Shown in pieces: positions 1 through 8,483 of a DNA stretch of 32,626 nt. The stretch is taken from the NCBI GenBank assembly GCA_903839875.1, contig CAIMDZ010000118.1:1-32626 (forward strand). Reading direction: 5' to 3'. The position numbers and the translations under genes were made by a program. Positions within the stretch are counted from its first letter, which is position 1; each line of letters opens with the position of its first letter. This DNA comes from an uncultured Bacteroidota bacterium. GTDB lineage: Bacteria > Bacteroidota > Bacteroidia > Chitinophagales > Chitinophagaceae. The notes beneath the pieces were generated by a model. It was not told the origin of the DNA. It saw only the letters and a program-made list of their open reading frames with translations, and did no database searches.

Positions 1-23
1 TCAGCATATCCCACACCACGGAA

Positions 24-103
24 AACCCTTTCAGGGTTGGCCCCTGTTGACTTTTTCCCGTGGGTTGCACCCACGGCTATTCACGGGAAAGCCCGCTGGG
101 CTT
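24..103 (-). repeat. 80-bp three-hairpin intergenic repeat, copy 1
   Basis: Three short inverted repeats lie in a row: AACCCTTTCAGGGTT (24-38), an 8-bp stem CCGTGGGT/ACCCACGG with a 3-nt loop (58-76), and AAGCCCGCTGGGCTT (89-103). Read on the minus strand it has the same order, spacing and total length (80 bp) as the copy at 25946-26025. The conserved parts are the two end palindromes and the AATAGCCG...GGGAAAA frame around the middle stem. It resembles REP-like palindromic elements that are common between Bacteroidota genes; that assignment is inference. Confidence 0.75.
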
Positions 104-212
104 GGTTAAATTGCCTGCTTCGGTAATAGGCACCCAGGCAATATTTGTGTCCTAACGGTAGCCCTTTAGGGATGGGGTTTTCACGCAGCTGGCGGGCAAA
201 ATCAACGGGCAT
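84..212 (-). pseudogene. Possible 43-codon gene remnant
   Basis: A short minus-strand reading frame starts at the ATG at 212-210, inside the tail of the porV terminator, and ends in the 80-bp repeat. Its first residues (MPVDFARQLRENP) look like the opening of DUF559/Vsr-like endonuclease domains, but the similarity then fades. No ribosome-binding site or promoter is evident. It may be a decayed fragment truncated by the repeat, or chance. Low confidence. Confidence 0.18.
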
Positions 213-237
213 AAAAAAGCCCCGCAGGTGCAGGGCT
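211..237 (-). terminator. Rho-independent terminator after porV
   Basis: On the minus strand an 8-bp stem (AGCCCTGC/GCGGGGCT, one G-T pair) with a 4-nt loop at 218-237 is followed directly by a run of six T. It lies 23 bp past the porV stop codon. Confidence 0.85.
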
Positions 238-259
238 CTCTTTATGATGTTCTTTAAGA

Positions 260-1447
260 TTATGGTGTCTTAACCGGTTCTGACGGAGTTTCGTCGTCTT
301 TTGCTTTTTCTATCTTATCAAATTCGAAAATAAGCGAGAAGCGCAATGTATTAGATAAGGGGTTGCGGGTAGTACCTGTACCCTGTGCTACCAGGTAGGA
401 CATGTTAAGCTGAAATACATTGTACTTTACACCCAGGCCGCAGGTAATAAACTGGCGGTCGCCGTTATTTTTATCTTCGTAAAAATAACCTGCCCTGAAA
501 GCAATTGTATTCTGGTACCAGTATTCAGCGCCAATGGAAGCGTCAATTTCCCTTAGCTGGTCGCCTGTGGAAAATGATTTAAATATACCAGTAACAACAT
601 TCACCTGTGTATCAGTACCATTGGAAGAATAAATTGCGGGAACCAGCAATTTATTGAGGTCAACCGCAAAAGTGATCTTGTTGTATTCATCAAACAGGGA
701 AGTATAGGCTACGCCAATACCGAGATTCATGGGTATAAAATCTTTCCTGCTTGAGTTGTAAGAGATCTTGGAACCAAGGTTGCTGGCTACAGCCCCGAAA
801 CTAAAAGTATTGCTCTTGATGCCATCTATATCATGTTTTTTGGAGTAGTAAACGCCAAGGTCGGCAGCGGCGGCATTACCTGGGCTATATTGCCCTGAGC
901 CTGAACTGTAATTGACGCCTGAGGCGATTGCAGAATGGATATAACGGAAACTTAGCCCGGTAGATAAAAACTCGGAAAGCTTACGTGAATAGCCCAGGTC
1001 AAAGGAATACTCCCTCGGCATGCCTGTACCTATCGGGTTTCCCAGCGCATCTGTGTAGTTGATATTACCCAGAGAAAAGTAACGCATGGAGGCGCTTACG
1101 GCATTCACATTGTCTTTACCAAATTTGGCATAACCAGAGATGTAGGCAAGGAAAATATCAGGCACGAGGTCTTTGAGCCACGGTGTATAAGTAGCTGAAA
1201 CACCGAAGTTTTTATCCGAAAAAGGAATTTTTGCCACGTTCCAGTATTGGGCGTTAGGGTCGGGTGTAACAGCTATACCTGCATCGCCCATCCCTCCTGC
1301 GCGGGCATCCGGAGTGATTCTTAAAAAAGGCACGGCAGTAGTTACAAAAGAAGGGTTATTGCCACCTCCGGATGTTTGAGCTAGAGCATTAAATGCAGAC
1401 ATTCCTGTCAATAGCGTCAGGCCTATTAAAGCAAAGTTTTTTGCCAT
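260..1447 (-). CDS. porV: T9SS outer-membrane barrel shuttle PorV (LptO)
   Basis: A 395-residue outer-membrane beta-barrel of the FadL-like PorV family. In the type IX secretion system it takes substrates from the SprA/Sov translocon and delivers them to the PorU sortase at the cell surface. The start chosen is the ATG at 1447. A TTG eleven codons upstream is in frame, but it is itself the end of the -7 promoter element, so it cannot be in the transcript. The N-terminus is a signal peptide ending NALA, with Gln as first mature residue. The family hallmark FLRITPDARAGGMGDAG follows (about residues 41-57), then amphipathic strands to the end. The last 20 residues form a charged tail (KDDETPSEPVKTP). 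It lies 86 bp downstream of porU and has its own promoter and a strong terminator. The porU-porV pairing is also known in Porphyromonas gingivalis. Confidence 0.95.
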   Translation of the reverse strand: MAKNFALIGLTLLTGMSAFNALAQTSGGGNNPSFVTTAVPFLRITPDARAGGMGDAGIAVTPDPNAQYWNVAKIPFSDKNFGVSATYTPWLKDLVPDIFLAYISGYAKFGKDNVNAVSASMRYFSLGNINYTDALGNPIGTGMPREYSFDLGYSRKLSEFLSTGLSFRYIHSAIASGVNYSSGSGQYSPGNAAAADLGVYYSKKHDIDGIKSNTFSFGAVASNLGSKISYNSSRKDFIPMNLGIGVAYTSLFDEYNKITFAVDLNKLLVPAIYSSNGTDTQVNVVTGIFKSFSTGDQLREIDASIGAEYWYQNTIAFRAGYFYEDKNNGDRQFITCGLGVKYNVFQLNMSYLVAQGTGTTRNPLSNTLRFSLIFEFDKIEKAKDDETPSEPVKTP

Positions 1448-1477
1448 TCTGTTATTATTATAAAATTTAAAGTTTTG

Positions 1478-1508
1478 CAAAAGTATTTCTTTTTGCCCAT
1501 TCTGTCAA
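1478..1508 (-). promoter_or_regulatory. Bacteroidota-type promoter of porV
   Basis: On the minus strand TTG (1508-1506), then 20 bp, then TACTTTTG (1485-1478) matches the Bacteroidota -33/-7 consensus TTTG-N19-21-TAnnTTTG. It sits in the 86-bp gap between porU and porV. Initiation would fall just downstream, giving a leader of about 25 nt to the ATG at 1447. Confidence 0.75.
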
Positions 1509-1533
1509 TATAAAATTGACATTGGGTTACCTA

Positions 1534-4500
1534 TTAACGTGTAATTACCAGTTTTTGGTATGCAGTGGATTTAAATCCTGTACTTACAGAGGAAATAGTC
1601 AGTCGGTATACATACACACCCGATGGTAATCTATCTCCGTTAATATCCGTTCCATCCCATGTTATTTCATTGCTCCGGCTACCTGATGGTATGAATATTT
1701 TCTGGATATTTTTCACCAAAGAACCGCTCGTATTAAAGATATTTATTTGTACGTTAAGCTCCTCATCCGGGTGGTTATGTTCAAAAATGAAATTAGTGGT
1801 ATTATTAAACGGATTGGGATAATTCATTAGTTGCTGTATGTCTACCACTTTACCATCTACTACCATAAAGTCTACCGTTCCTACACCAACATTATTGTTC
1901 ACATCCCATGCTTTTACAGTAATTGAATGCCTTCCGTTGGCTAACCCCGTTATCGGGAAGGATACAGAACCACGCTGGTAAGTATTAGGAGCTGTTTCAT
2001 AGTAATCATTGAGAATGTAGGGTGATTCAATATTGCCATCGAGTACCGCGGTCAGGTCGTGCCCCACTTCGCTGCCTGAAACATTAATACCCGTTTTGTC
2101 ATAAAATGTTACGAACAGGGAAGTATTGCTGCCGGTAATTCCTCCATTCAGGAACAAACTGTCGTTGATGTATGGTTTTACTATCGGGGGTTCACTGCTG
2201 ATGACAGGGTGGTCTGAGAAACCGCCTATTTTCAATGTTGAGTCAGCGCCTGCGGCGTCTGTAACGCCGTTTTCGGCATAGGTGCTTACCTTGCCTGTGC
2301 CAAAGTAATAATTGATGTCCTTAGGAGTAATAAAAGTAAATGAAAACAGGCCATTTGTAACGGATACCCTTCCTTTGTAAACGATATTGTCCTGTACCTG
2401 GTAGGTCTGGTCACATCCGCTGATAGTGGTAATGGTTCTTGGCTTATCGTAGAGGGTAACGGATAACATGCCGTTAAAATCTGTTTTTATATGGTCGGAG
2501 TTGTCTCTTACACTGCCATTAATAATATAGGCGCCCAAAGCTTTTATGGTATCAGCGCGGTTCAGGGTATATCCGTCGGTAGCACTGTCTATTGCAATGT
2601 TAAATTCCGGGAAATCAGGGGTAAGTGCAGGGTCGCCGAGCAAGGAGAACTTACGGAAATTGGCAATTTCGCCGAAATCGTGCGATTTGACGAAGGTTAT
2701 ATTTTTCCCGATCCGGCTTGCCTCTCCGAAAGTCTTTCTTTTACTGCCCAAAATTTTTGTGATCTGCGCGGTCAGGTATTGAACATTGATCTCACGGTTG
2801 TAATATGCATATACTGCCTGGGTAGTGGTTAGTATGGCAATAGCTCCGCCGCCTTTACGCAAAACCAGTTGTTCAGCAGATGATACAAACTGCGGGTGGT
2901 CAAATTGCCCGAAATCGCAGGTTGCGGTTATCATAAAAGGAAGCATATTTGCATTGTTCCAGCTATTATAATCATCTAAGGTAAGGATACGTTCTGCAGA
3001 CCATACCTGGGGGTTACCATGCCCGTTATAATTGATCAGGAAAGTTCCTTTGAACACCTGTTCGTTTAATGCGGCATTTGCACCCGGGCAACGGGCCCCT
3101 GCAGGTGTTGAGACAATAGGAAGTGCGTCAACATACACCTTGCCTTCATTGTATAAATTATTACCTGCAGTTCCTACAGCATTAGCAGCAGCTTCGGCAT
3201 CATCCATATGATTTCCGGCAGGATCATTGCATCCCTTGTCTGCAACATGAGTCGTTGATATTCTCCATGGCCCTAAGGTAGCCGGAGCGGCATAACCTTT
3301 AATTTTATCCACCAGTATGGTGGCATCATTCTGGTTTCTTGCAGGTAGTCGTCCTATACCAATGTCCATTACATTGAGTATTGCTTTGTTTTCGATATAT
3401 TCGTTGTCATCTAAGAAGGTGTAAAAATCATCTGATGAAAAGCTCAGGAGGTCATTAAGGGACTCTGCCGATTCAAAAACGGGTACAAAATTACTATTGT
3501 TAGCTACCCTGTTTTTGTAATCATAAGAGGCGCCTCCCAATAATAGCAGGTACTTAGGCAAATCAGCCGTGTCTTTAGCATTTTTATAAAACATACGCAC
3601 GAAGTCCCTTATAGCGCTTATATCCTGGCATCCCGATGAGAACTCATTATATACTTCAGTAGTGGTAGCAACAACAACACGCATTTTGTCATGATTAAGA
3701 TGATATGCGGCAAGGTCTTCGGCCTGCGTCTTAAATCCGGGATAAGTGACAATAATAAGGTCTGCTGCATTACGGCCTCCATCCGACATTTTGTGCAGGT
3801 CCTGGTTGGCGACCGGGCCGACATATTTAGGTGTACTGAAGCTGGTGTTGTTCATTACTGTAAATTCGTGCAATGCTGCTGCATCCTGGGTAAAGGTGAA
3901 GGCACTGCCGCTGAGCGTGCCATTCATAATAACAGGAGACTGCGGGTTGGTAACATCCCATACCATTGTATTACTGTTAGCACCTTGTAACTGGTAATTA
4001 GCAATATTGCCTGCACCGGTGCTGTTTAAATCGCGGAAACTCATCTGGTCGCCTGTTATGATCAGGTCGCGCCGGGTATTTATCTCTATATAATCAAGGT
4101 AACCCGTTCCTGTACCATTAACCGGAGCAAAATTTACACCTACATTTACAACCTGGGCGCCACAGGCGCCACTCAGGCTAAGGGCATTATAATTCATAAC
4201 ATTATCTCCTGTTGTAGCGCTATTAAAGGTATAGGAAGCTCCCGGAGTTGCGCCGTTAAGTGACACAGAAAAACCACATCCGCCTGTTGCTGAAGTTGAT
4301 GCGAAAGCTACCGTACAGTAAACACAGGTAACCGGAGAACCCATGTCGAATGTGAAATTCTGGTTAAGGTTAGCCAGTTGCGGATAAAACTGTTCTCCAT
4401 ACCAGTATTTACCAAGTGTAGCCGGGTTCACTTCATCATTTTCGTGTACATCATAATAGTTATAGCTGGTTACATTTACATTACCCGGTGCCATAGCCGG

Positions 4501-5304
4501 TTGCTGGCCTATGCGCAAGCCGGCTCCCTGATCGAAGGTGATGAAATAACAGGCAGTATCGGTATATAGATTTTTCAGGTGATTGAACCTTTTATGTGCC
4601 GTGTCTGCATCCCACGCCATTGTGCCCACTCCGTAAAACACTGCAAACTCACCTTTATCAAAAACATTATCCCCGTTACCTGTCACCCATAAGGCATTCT
4701 CAATAAGATCAGAAGGGCGTGGAACTGCATTATCTTCTGACAGCATTCTGCCTCCATTGCCAAATATGCGGATATTGGCAGGGTTAATATTGGCAGGATT
4801 TAAGCCCAGGCCGGTAATAAAGTCATTGTCTATTTTGTAAAATCCGGTTTTGGTGATACCTATTTTATACCAGGTTCCGCTGGCCAGATGGGATGAGGTA
4901 GTAGCATCGGTGGTTTTTGCTCCTATGTTGTTCTCTGCCTTTGGGGCTTCTTCGAAAGAAATTGAAAAAGTGCTCACCTGGTTCACAAGACCGGCGCCGG
5001 CTCCTGCTACATAAGCAGGTATCCGTACCACCATAAAGGGCCTCTTTCGTTCCATGCCTATCTGTACCATATATTTGCCGGGATCAGACAGCGTTGCATC
5101 GCCGGGCAAAGCAACATTTTCGGTATACCCGATATTTGTAAGGTATATTTTGGGAATGGCATAATTATTAAGCCATATTTTCTCGACAATATAACCTTCA
5201 TAAATGTCACCCTGCGATACCTGGCAGGTAGTGGTAAATGCGCAAACAGGGCGGGACCCCAACAGGGTTATTAGTAAAACCAGTAATGATATAATATTTT
5301 TCAT
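1534..5304 (-). CDS. porU: T9SS sortase PorU (C25 gingipain-like)
   Basis: A 1256-residue surface protease-like protein. PorU removes the C-terminal sorting domain of T9SS substrates and joins them to A-LPS, working in complex with PorV. An N-terminal signal peptide (about residues 1-22) is followed by a long beta-rich propeptide-like region. The C25 cysteine-peptidase domain runs from about 513 to 890, with the catalytic His762 in NYNGHGN and Cys796 in TATCDFGQ both present. Ig-like regions follow, then its own T9SS type A sorting domain (about 1155-1256: NYPNPFN, then WDGTDINGDRLPSGVYVYR). It is divergent from gldJ and upstream of porV. Length and order of parts fit PorU of P. gingivalis and Flavobacterium. 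No frameshift is visible. Confidence 0.95.
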   Translation of the reverse strand: MKNIISLLVLLITLLGSRPVCAFTTTCQVSQGDIYEGYIVEKIWLNNYAIPKIYLTNIGYTENVALPGDATLSDPGKYMVQIGMERKRPFMVVRIPAYVAGAGAGLVNQVSTFSISFEEAPKAENNIGAKTTDATTSSHLASGTWYKIGITKTGFYKIDNDFITGLGLNPANINPANIRIFGNGGRMLSEDNAVPRPSDLIENALWVTGNGDNVFDKGEFAVFYGVGTMAWDADTAHKRFNHLKNLYTDTACYFITFDQGAGLRIGQQPAMAPGNVNVTSYNYYDVHENDEVNPATLGKYWYGEQFYPQLANLNQNFTFDMGSPVTCVYCTVAFASTSATGGCGFSVSLNGATPGASYTFNSATTGDNVMNYNALSLSGACGAQVVNVGVNFAPVNGTGTGYLDYIEINTRRDLIITGDQMSFRDLNSTGAGNIANYQLQGANSNTMVWDVTNPQSPVIMNGTLSGSAFTFTQDAAALHEFTVMNNTSFSTPKYVGPVANQDLHKMSDGGRNAADLIIVTYPGFKTQAEDLAAYHLNHDKMRVVVATTTEVYNEFSSGCQDISAIRDFVRMFYKNAKDTADLPKYLLLLGGASYDYKNRVANNSNFVPVFESAESLNDLLSFSSDDFYTFLDDNEYIENKAILNVMDIGIGRLPARNQNDATILVDKIKGYAAPATLGPWRISTTHVADKGCNDPAGNHMDDAEAAANAVGTAGNNLYNEGKVYVDALPIVSTPAGARCPGANAALNEQVFKGTFLINYNGHGNPQVWSAERILTLDDYNSWNNANMLPFMITATCDFGQFDHPQFVSSAEQLVLRKGGGAIAILTTTQAVYAYYNREINVQYLTAQITKILGSKRKTFGEASRIGKNITFVKSHDFGEIANFRKFSLLGDPALTPDFPEFNIAIDSATDGYTLNRADTIKALGAYIINGSVRDNSDHIKTDFNGMLSVTLYDKPRTITTISGCDQTYQVQDNIVYKGRVSVTNGLFSFTFITPKDINYYFGTGKVSTYAENGVTDAAGADSTLKIGGFSDHPVISSEPPIVKPYINDSLFLNGGITGSNTSLFVTFYDKTGINVSGSEVGHDLTAVLDGNIESPYILNDYYETAPNTYQRGSVSFPITGLANGRHSITVKAWDVNNNVGVGTVDFMVVDGKVVDIQQLMNYPNPFNNTTNFIFEHNHPDEELNVQINIFNTSGSLVKNIQKIFIPSGSRSNEITWDGTDINGDRLPSGVYVYRLTISSVSTGFKSTAYQKLVITR

Positions 5305-5572
5305 TTATACAATTGGTATTTAAACGATTAAAAGGGTATAAGACATTTGTATCAAAATTAACTAATAAATGCAATAAAAACCCACATTCAGAGTTTTTTT
5401 TAATAAGGTTATAACGTAATAATTTTTCAAATATTATATTCTTAAAAAATAAATTTTGCAATTTTTTTCAGGCTAACCTTCTGAAAGCTTGAAAATTTGA
5501 AAAGAATGAGGTAACATTGTAACAAGTTTTGACTACTTACCTGCTAATTAGTGTAAATATTTTAGAATAATT

Positions 5573-7117
5573 ATGAAAAGAAAACTCATTTTTATTGGTT
5601 TCCTGTGCATAGGTGCAGTTACTTTATTATCCAGTTGCGCAAAGAATTCGAAAAAGAAAGGCAAGGGTGCCGGTGTTTCCCAGGTTACAGGGTGGCCACT
5701 GAACGATAAACGTTTTGGTGGTTATGAAGTAACTAACTACCCAGGGCAGCAAACACCTGTGGGCATGGTGTTCGTACAAGGCGGACGCTTTACCATGGGC
5801 GCAACTGATGACGAAATGCCAACCCTGGAAAATAACAGCATGAGGCGCACAGTTACTGTATCTTCCTTTTATATGGATGCAACAGAAGTAGCCAACGTTA
5901 GCTACCGGGAGTATATTTACTGGCTTCAGCGCGTTTACGGAAATGACTACCAGGATCTCGTATACAAGGAAATGCCGGACCCATGGGTATGGCGTTCTGC
6001 CCTTGGTTATAATGAGAACTATGTCAAGAACTACTTTTGGCATAATGCATACAACAATTATCCGGTTGTAGGGGTAAACTGGTACCAGGCAACGGATTTC
6101 TGTCAGTGGCGCACCGACCGTGTAAATGAGTATCTGCTTATCATGGATGCAGGAGCCCTCAAGCCTAACTCAACGCAGTCAGGTGAGGACGTTTTCACTA
6201 CTGAGTCATACCTTGCAGGACAATATGAAGGAACAGCAGGTCCTCGTCCGCACAAAGATCTTGATCCCCAGGGTTCCGGTAAAAGGATAGTTAAAAGGCA
6301 GGATGGCGTATTTCTTCCCGATTACCGCCTGCCAACTGAGGCTGAGTGGGAATATGCAGCTTTAGGCCTGATAGGTAATAACCCAAGCCCTGAAAACAAA
6401 CGCCGTCGTGGTGAAGAAGTTGTTACTGACAGGAATTCAATGCCTTGGGGTCCAAAAAATACACCCCGTTATGGTTTGCATAACCAATACCAGGGCCTTT
6501 TTGAAGGTAACTTTATGCGTGGTAAGGGTGATATGATGGGTGTGGCAGGCGGCCTTAACGATAATGCGGACATTACTGCTCCGGTTGACCGTTACCTCCC
6601 CAATGCATTTGGTTTGTATAATATGGCCGGTAACGTAAATGAGTGGGTTATGGACACATACCGTCCTATGTCGCATGAAGATGTGAATGAATTCCGTCCA
6701 TTCCGTGGTAATAAATACAGGAGGGTTCAGCTACAGGAAGATGGTACGATTGAAGAAAAGGACAGTATAGGTAATCTGCCTTATGTGGATGTTTCTCCTT
6801 CCGAAATCCTGTCTAACAGCAAGTATGATGTACGCAGCGGAGATTTGAATAACTACCACGATGGTGATACTTTATCTAACGCGGTATATGATTACGGCAA
6901 GAGTTCACTCATCAATGATTCAACCAAAGTTTATAAAGGTGGTTCATGGGCCGACCGTCAATATTGGGTTTCTCCCGGCACCCGTCGTTTTATGCAGGGC
7001 AACCTTTCCACGAATACAATTGGTTTCCGTTGTGTAATGGATCGCCTGGGTAGTCCGGATGGTGATAATGAGCCGGGTGGCAATAGCTTCGGCAGGCAGA
7101 AATACCATAAAAGATAA
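5573..7117 (+). CDS. gldJ: Gliding/T9SS lipoprotein GldJ (FGE-like fold)
   Basis: A 514-residue lipoprotein. The signal peptide ends in the lipobox LSSC with the lipidated Cys at residue 22. The rest is a formylglycine-generating-enzyme (SUMF1/FGE) domain, about residues 55-490: GRFTMGATDDE, DATEVANVSYREY, YRLPTEAEWEYAA, GLYNMAGNVNEW, YKGGSWADRQYW and GFRC. The two catalytic cysteines of true FGEs (human C336 and C341, about 8 and 13 residues after KGGS) are not Cys here, so a structural role is expected. It resembles GldK/PorK, but it is not followed by gldL; it stands next to porU/porV and murF, the arrangement of gldJ in Flavobacterium johnsoniae. GldJ is needed there for gliding and stable T9SS function. 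It is followed by a perfect terminator hairpin. Confidence 0.88.
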   Translation: MKRKLIFIGFLCIGAVTLLSSCAKNSKKKGKGAGVSQVTGWPLNDKRFGGYEVTNYPGQQTPVGMVFVQGGRFTMGATDDEMPTLENNSMRRTVTVSSFYMDATEVANVSYREYIYWLQRVYGNDYQDLVYKEMPDPWVWRSALGYNENYVKNYFWHNAYNNYPVVGVNWYQATDFCQWRTDRVNEYLLIMDAGALKPNSTQSGEDVFTTESYLAGQYEGTAGPRPHKDLDPQGSGKRIVKRQDGVFLPDYRLPTEAEWEYAALGLIGNNPSPENKRRRGEEVVTDRNSMPWGPKNTPRYGLHNQYQGLFEGNFMRGKGDMMGVAGGLNDNADITAPVDRYLPNAFGLYNMAGNVNEWVMDTYRPMSHEDVNEFRPFRGNKYRRVQLQEDGTIEEKDSIGNLPYVDVSPSEILSNSKYDVRSGDLNNYHDGDTLSNAVYDYGKSSLINDSTKVYKGGSWADRQYWVSPGTRRFMQGNLSTNTIGFRCVMDRLGSPDGDNEPGGNSFGRQKYHKR

Positions 7118-7140
7118 TAATTCTGATAGCTTTTTAAAAG

Positions 7141-7176
7141 AACCCTCCCGATGTTTCGGGAGGGTTCTTTATTTTT
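7141..7176 (+). terminator. Rho-independent terminator after gldJ
   Basis: A perfect 10-bp stem (AACCCTCCCG, 6-nt loop, CGGGAGGGTT; 7141-7166) is followed by CTTTATTTTT. It separates gldJ from murF, so murF needs its own promoter within the next 30 bp or some read-through. Confidence 0.9.
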
Positions 7177-7199
7177 ACACTTTATCCAAATCACGACTT

Positions 7200-8483
7200 G
7201 TGGAAATAACCCGTTTATACGAATTATATCTGCAGCACCCGGCTGTGCAGACGGATACGCGCAAAATTAAAGCGGGAGAAATATTCTTTGCGCTAAGCGG
7301 AGAGAATTTTAACGGAAACACATTTGCAGCACAGGCTTTGGAAAAGGGGGCGGCCTGCGCTGTTATTGACGATGCTTCTTTCGCAATAAACGAAAGATGT
7401 ATTCTTGTACCCAATGCTCTGGAAACGTTGCAGCAGCTTGCAAAATACCACAGGAGCCAATTCACTATACCTTTTATTGCTATCACCGGATCTAATGGTA
7501 AAACAACCACAAAGGAACTGGTTGCTGCCGTTCTCAGTACCCGGTTTACTACTTATGCCACAGAAGGCAACCTGAACAACCATATTGGTGTTCCGCTCAC
7601 AATGCTGAAAATTAAAAATGACGCCCAGATGGCCATCATAGAAATGGGCGCCAACCACCGGAAGGAAATTGAAAGTTACTGCAGTATCGCAATGCCTACC
7701 CATGGCATCATCACCAACTGCGGTAAGGCGCATATCGAGGGTTTTGGCGGAATAGAAGGTGTGCGGAAAGCGAAAGGTGAATTGTACGATTTTATACGTG
7801 CCAGCCAGGGAACAATATTCAGAAATACCGATCTTGACTACCTGGAGCAAATGGCCGCGGGAATTGCACACCAGGTAACCTACGGCAGCGCCAATGCTGA
7901 GTATATAGGTAAGCCAATTATGGACGGGGTATTCCTGAATATAGCCATGCTCACAGCGCATACCGAGACTACTATTCATACTCACCTGGTAGGGGCGTAC
8001 AACGCTCCGAATGTGTTGGTGGCGATTGCTGCAGGCCTGCATTTCGGTATATCCATTGATGTGATAAAGCAGGCTATTGCCGCCTATAACCCCGACAACA
8101 GCCGTTCGCAGTGGTTACAAAAAGGCACCAACAAAATTATTCTCGATGCTTATAACGCCAACCCCACCAGTATGCGGGCGGCAATAATCAATTTTGCTGA
8201 GGCTGACCTGCCCAATAAAATGCTATGGATCGGCGGTATGAAAGAAATGGGCGCAGAAGAACACAATGAGCACCTGGAATTAGTTGCGCTGATTGGTCAG
8301 TACCATTGGAAAGATGTGATGCTGGTAGGCAAGGAATTCAGGGATTTACATAATAGCTACACCTGGTTTGAAAACTCGGCTGACGCGGCAGCGTTTGTCA
8401 GGTCTCATAAGCCTGAGCATAGTTCAATTCTTATTAAAGGGTCAAGAGGCAGTAAGATGGAGGTGTTGATGGAAGCGTTATGA
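7200..8483 (+). CDS. murF: UDP-MurNAc-tripeptide--D-Ala-D-Ala ligase MurF
   Basis: The last cytoplasmic Mur ligase, adding D-Ala-D-Ala to UDP-MurNAc-tripeptide with ATP. The start is a GTG at 7200, giving 427 residues that begin MEITRLYELYLQHP, as Bacteroidota MurF proteins do. The frame is open further upstream, but that part is the gldJ terminator and is not coding. A TTG at 7197 is an alternative. Visible are the N-terminal substrate domain (TDTRKIKAGEIFFAL), the ATP P-loop ITGSNGKTTTKE (Lys101), the carbamylated-lysine/Mg region (IEMGANHRKEIE), GKAHIEGFGG, and the C-terminal domain (DAYNANPTSMRAAI, GGMKEMG). The stop codon overlaps the convergent stop of the next gene by 6 bp. Confidence 0.93.
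   Translation: MEITRLYELYLQHPAVQTDTRKIKAGEIFFALSGENFNGNTFAAQALEKGAACAVIDDASFAINERCILVPNALETLQQLAKYHRSQFTIPFIAITGSNGKTTTKELVAAVLSTRFTTYATEGNLNNHIGVPLTMLKIKNDAQMAIIEMGANHRKEIESYCSIAMPTHGIITNCGKAHIEGFGGIEGVRKAKGELYDFIRASQGTIFRNTDLDYLEQMAAGIAHQVTYGSANAEYIGKPIMDGVFLNIAMLTAHTETTIHTHLVGAYNAPNVLVAIAAGLHFGISIDVIKQAIAAYNPDNSRSQWLQKGTNKIILDAYNANPTSMRAAIINFAEADLPNKMLWIGGMKEMGAEEHNEHLELVALIGQYHWKDVMLVGKEFRDLHNSYTWFENSADAAAFVRSHKPEHSSILIKGSRGSKMEVLMEAL

Noticed and set aside
5573-7117. Annotation as sulfatase-modifying enzyme or PvdO-like iron enzyme
   Set aside because: The catalytic Cys pair is absent and the context is porU/porV/murF, so GldJ is the better name.
7059-7199. N-terminal extension of murF to 7059
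   Set aside because: It would translate through the gldJ 3' end and its terminator; family members start at the residues encoded from 7200.
7293-8042. A 249-codon minus-strand open frame
   Set aside because: Entirely antisense to murF, with no family features, and explained by codon bias of the real gene.
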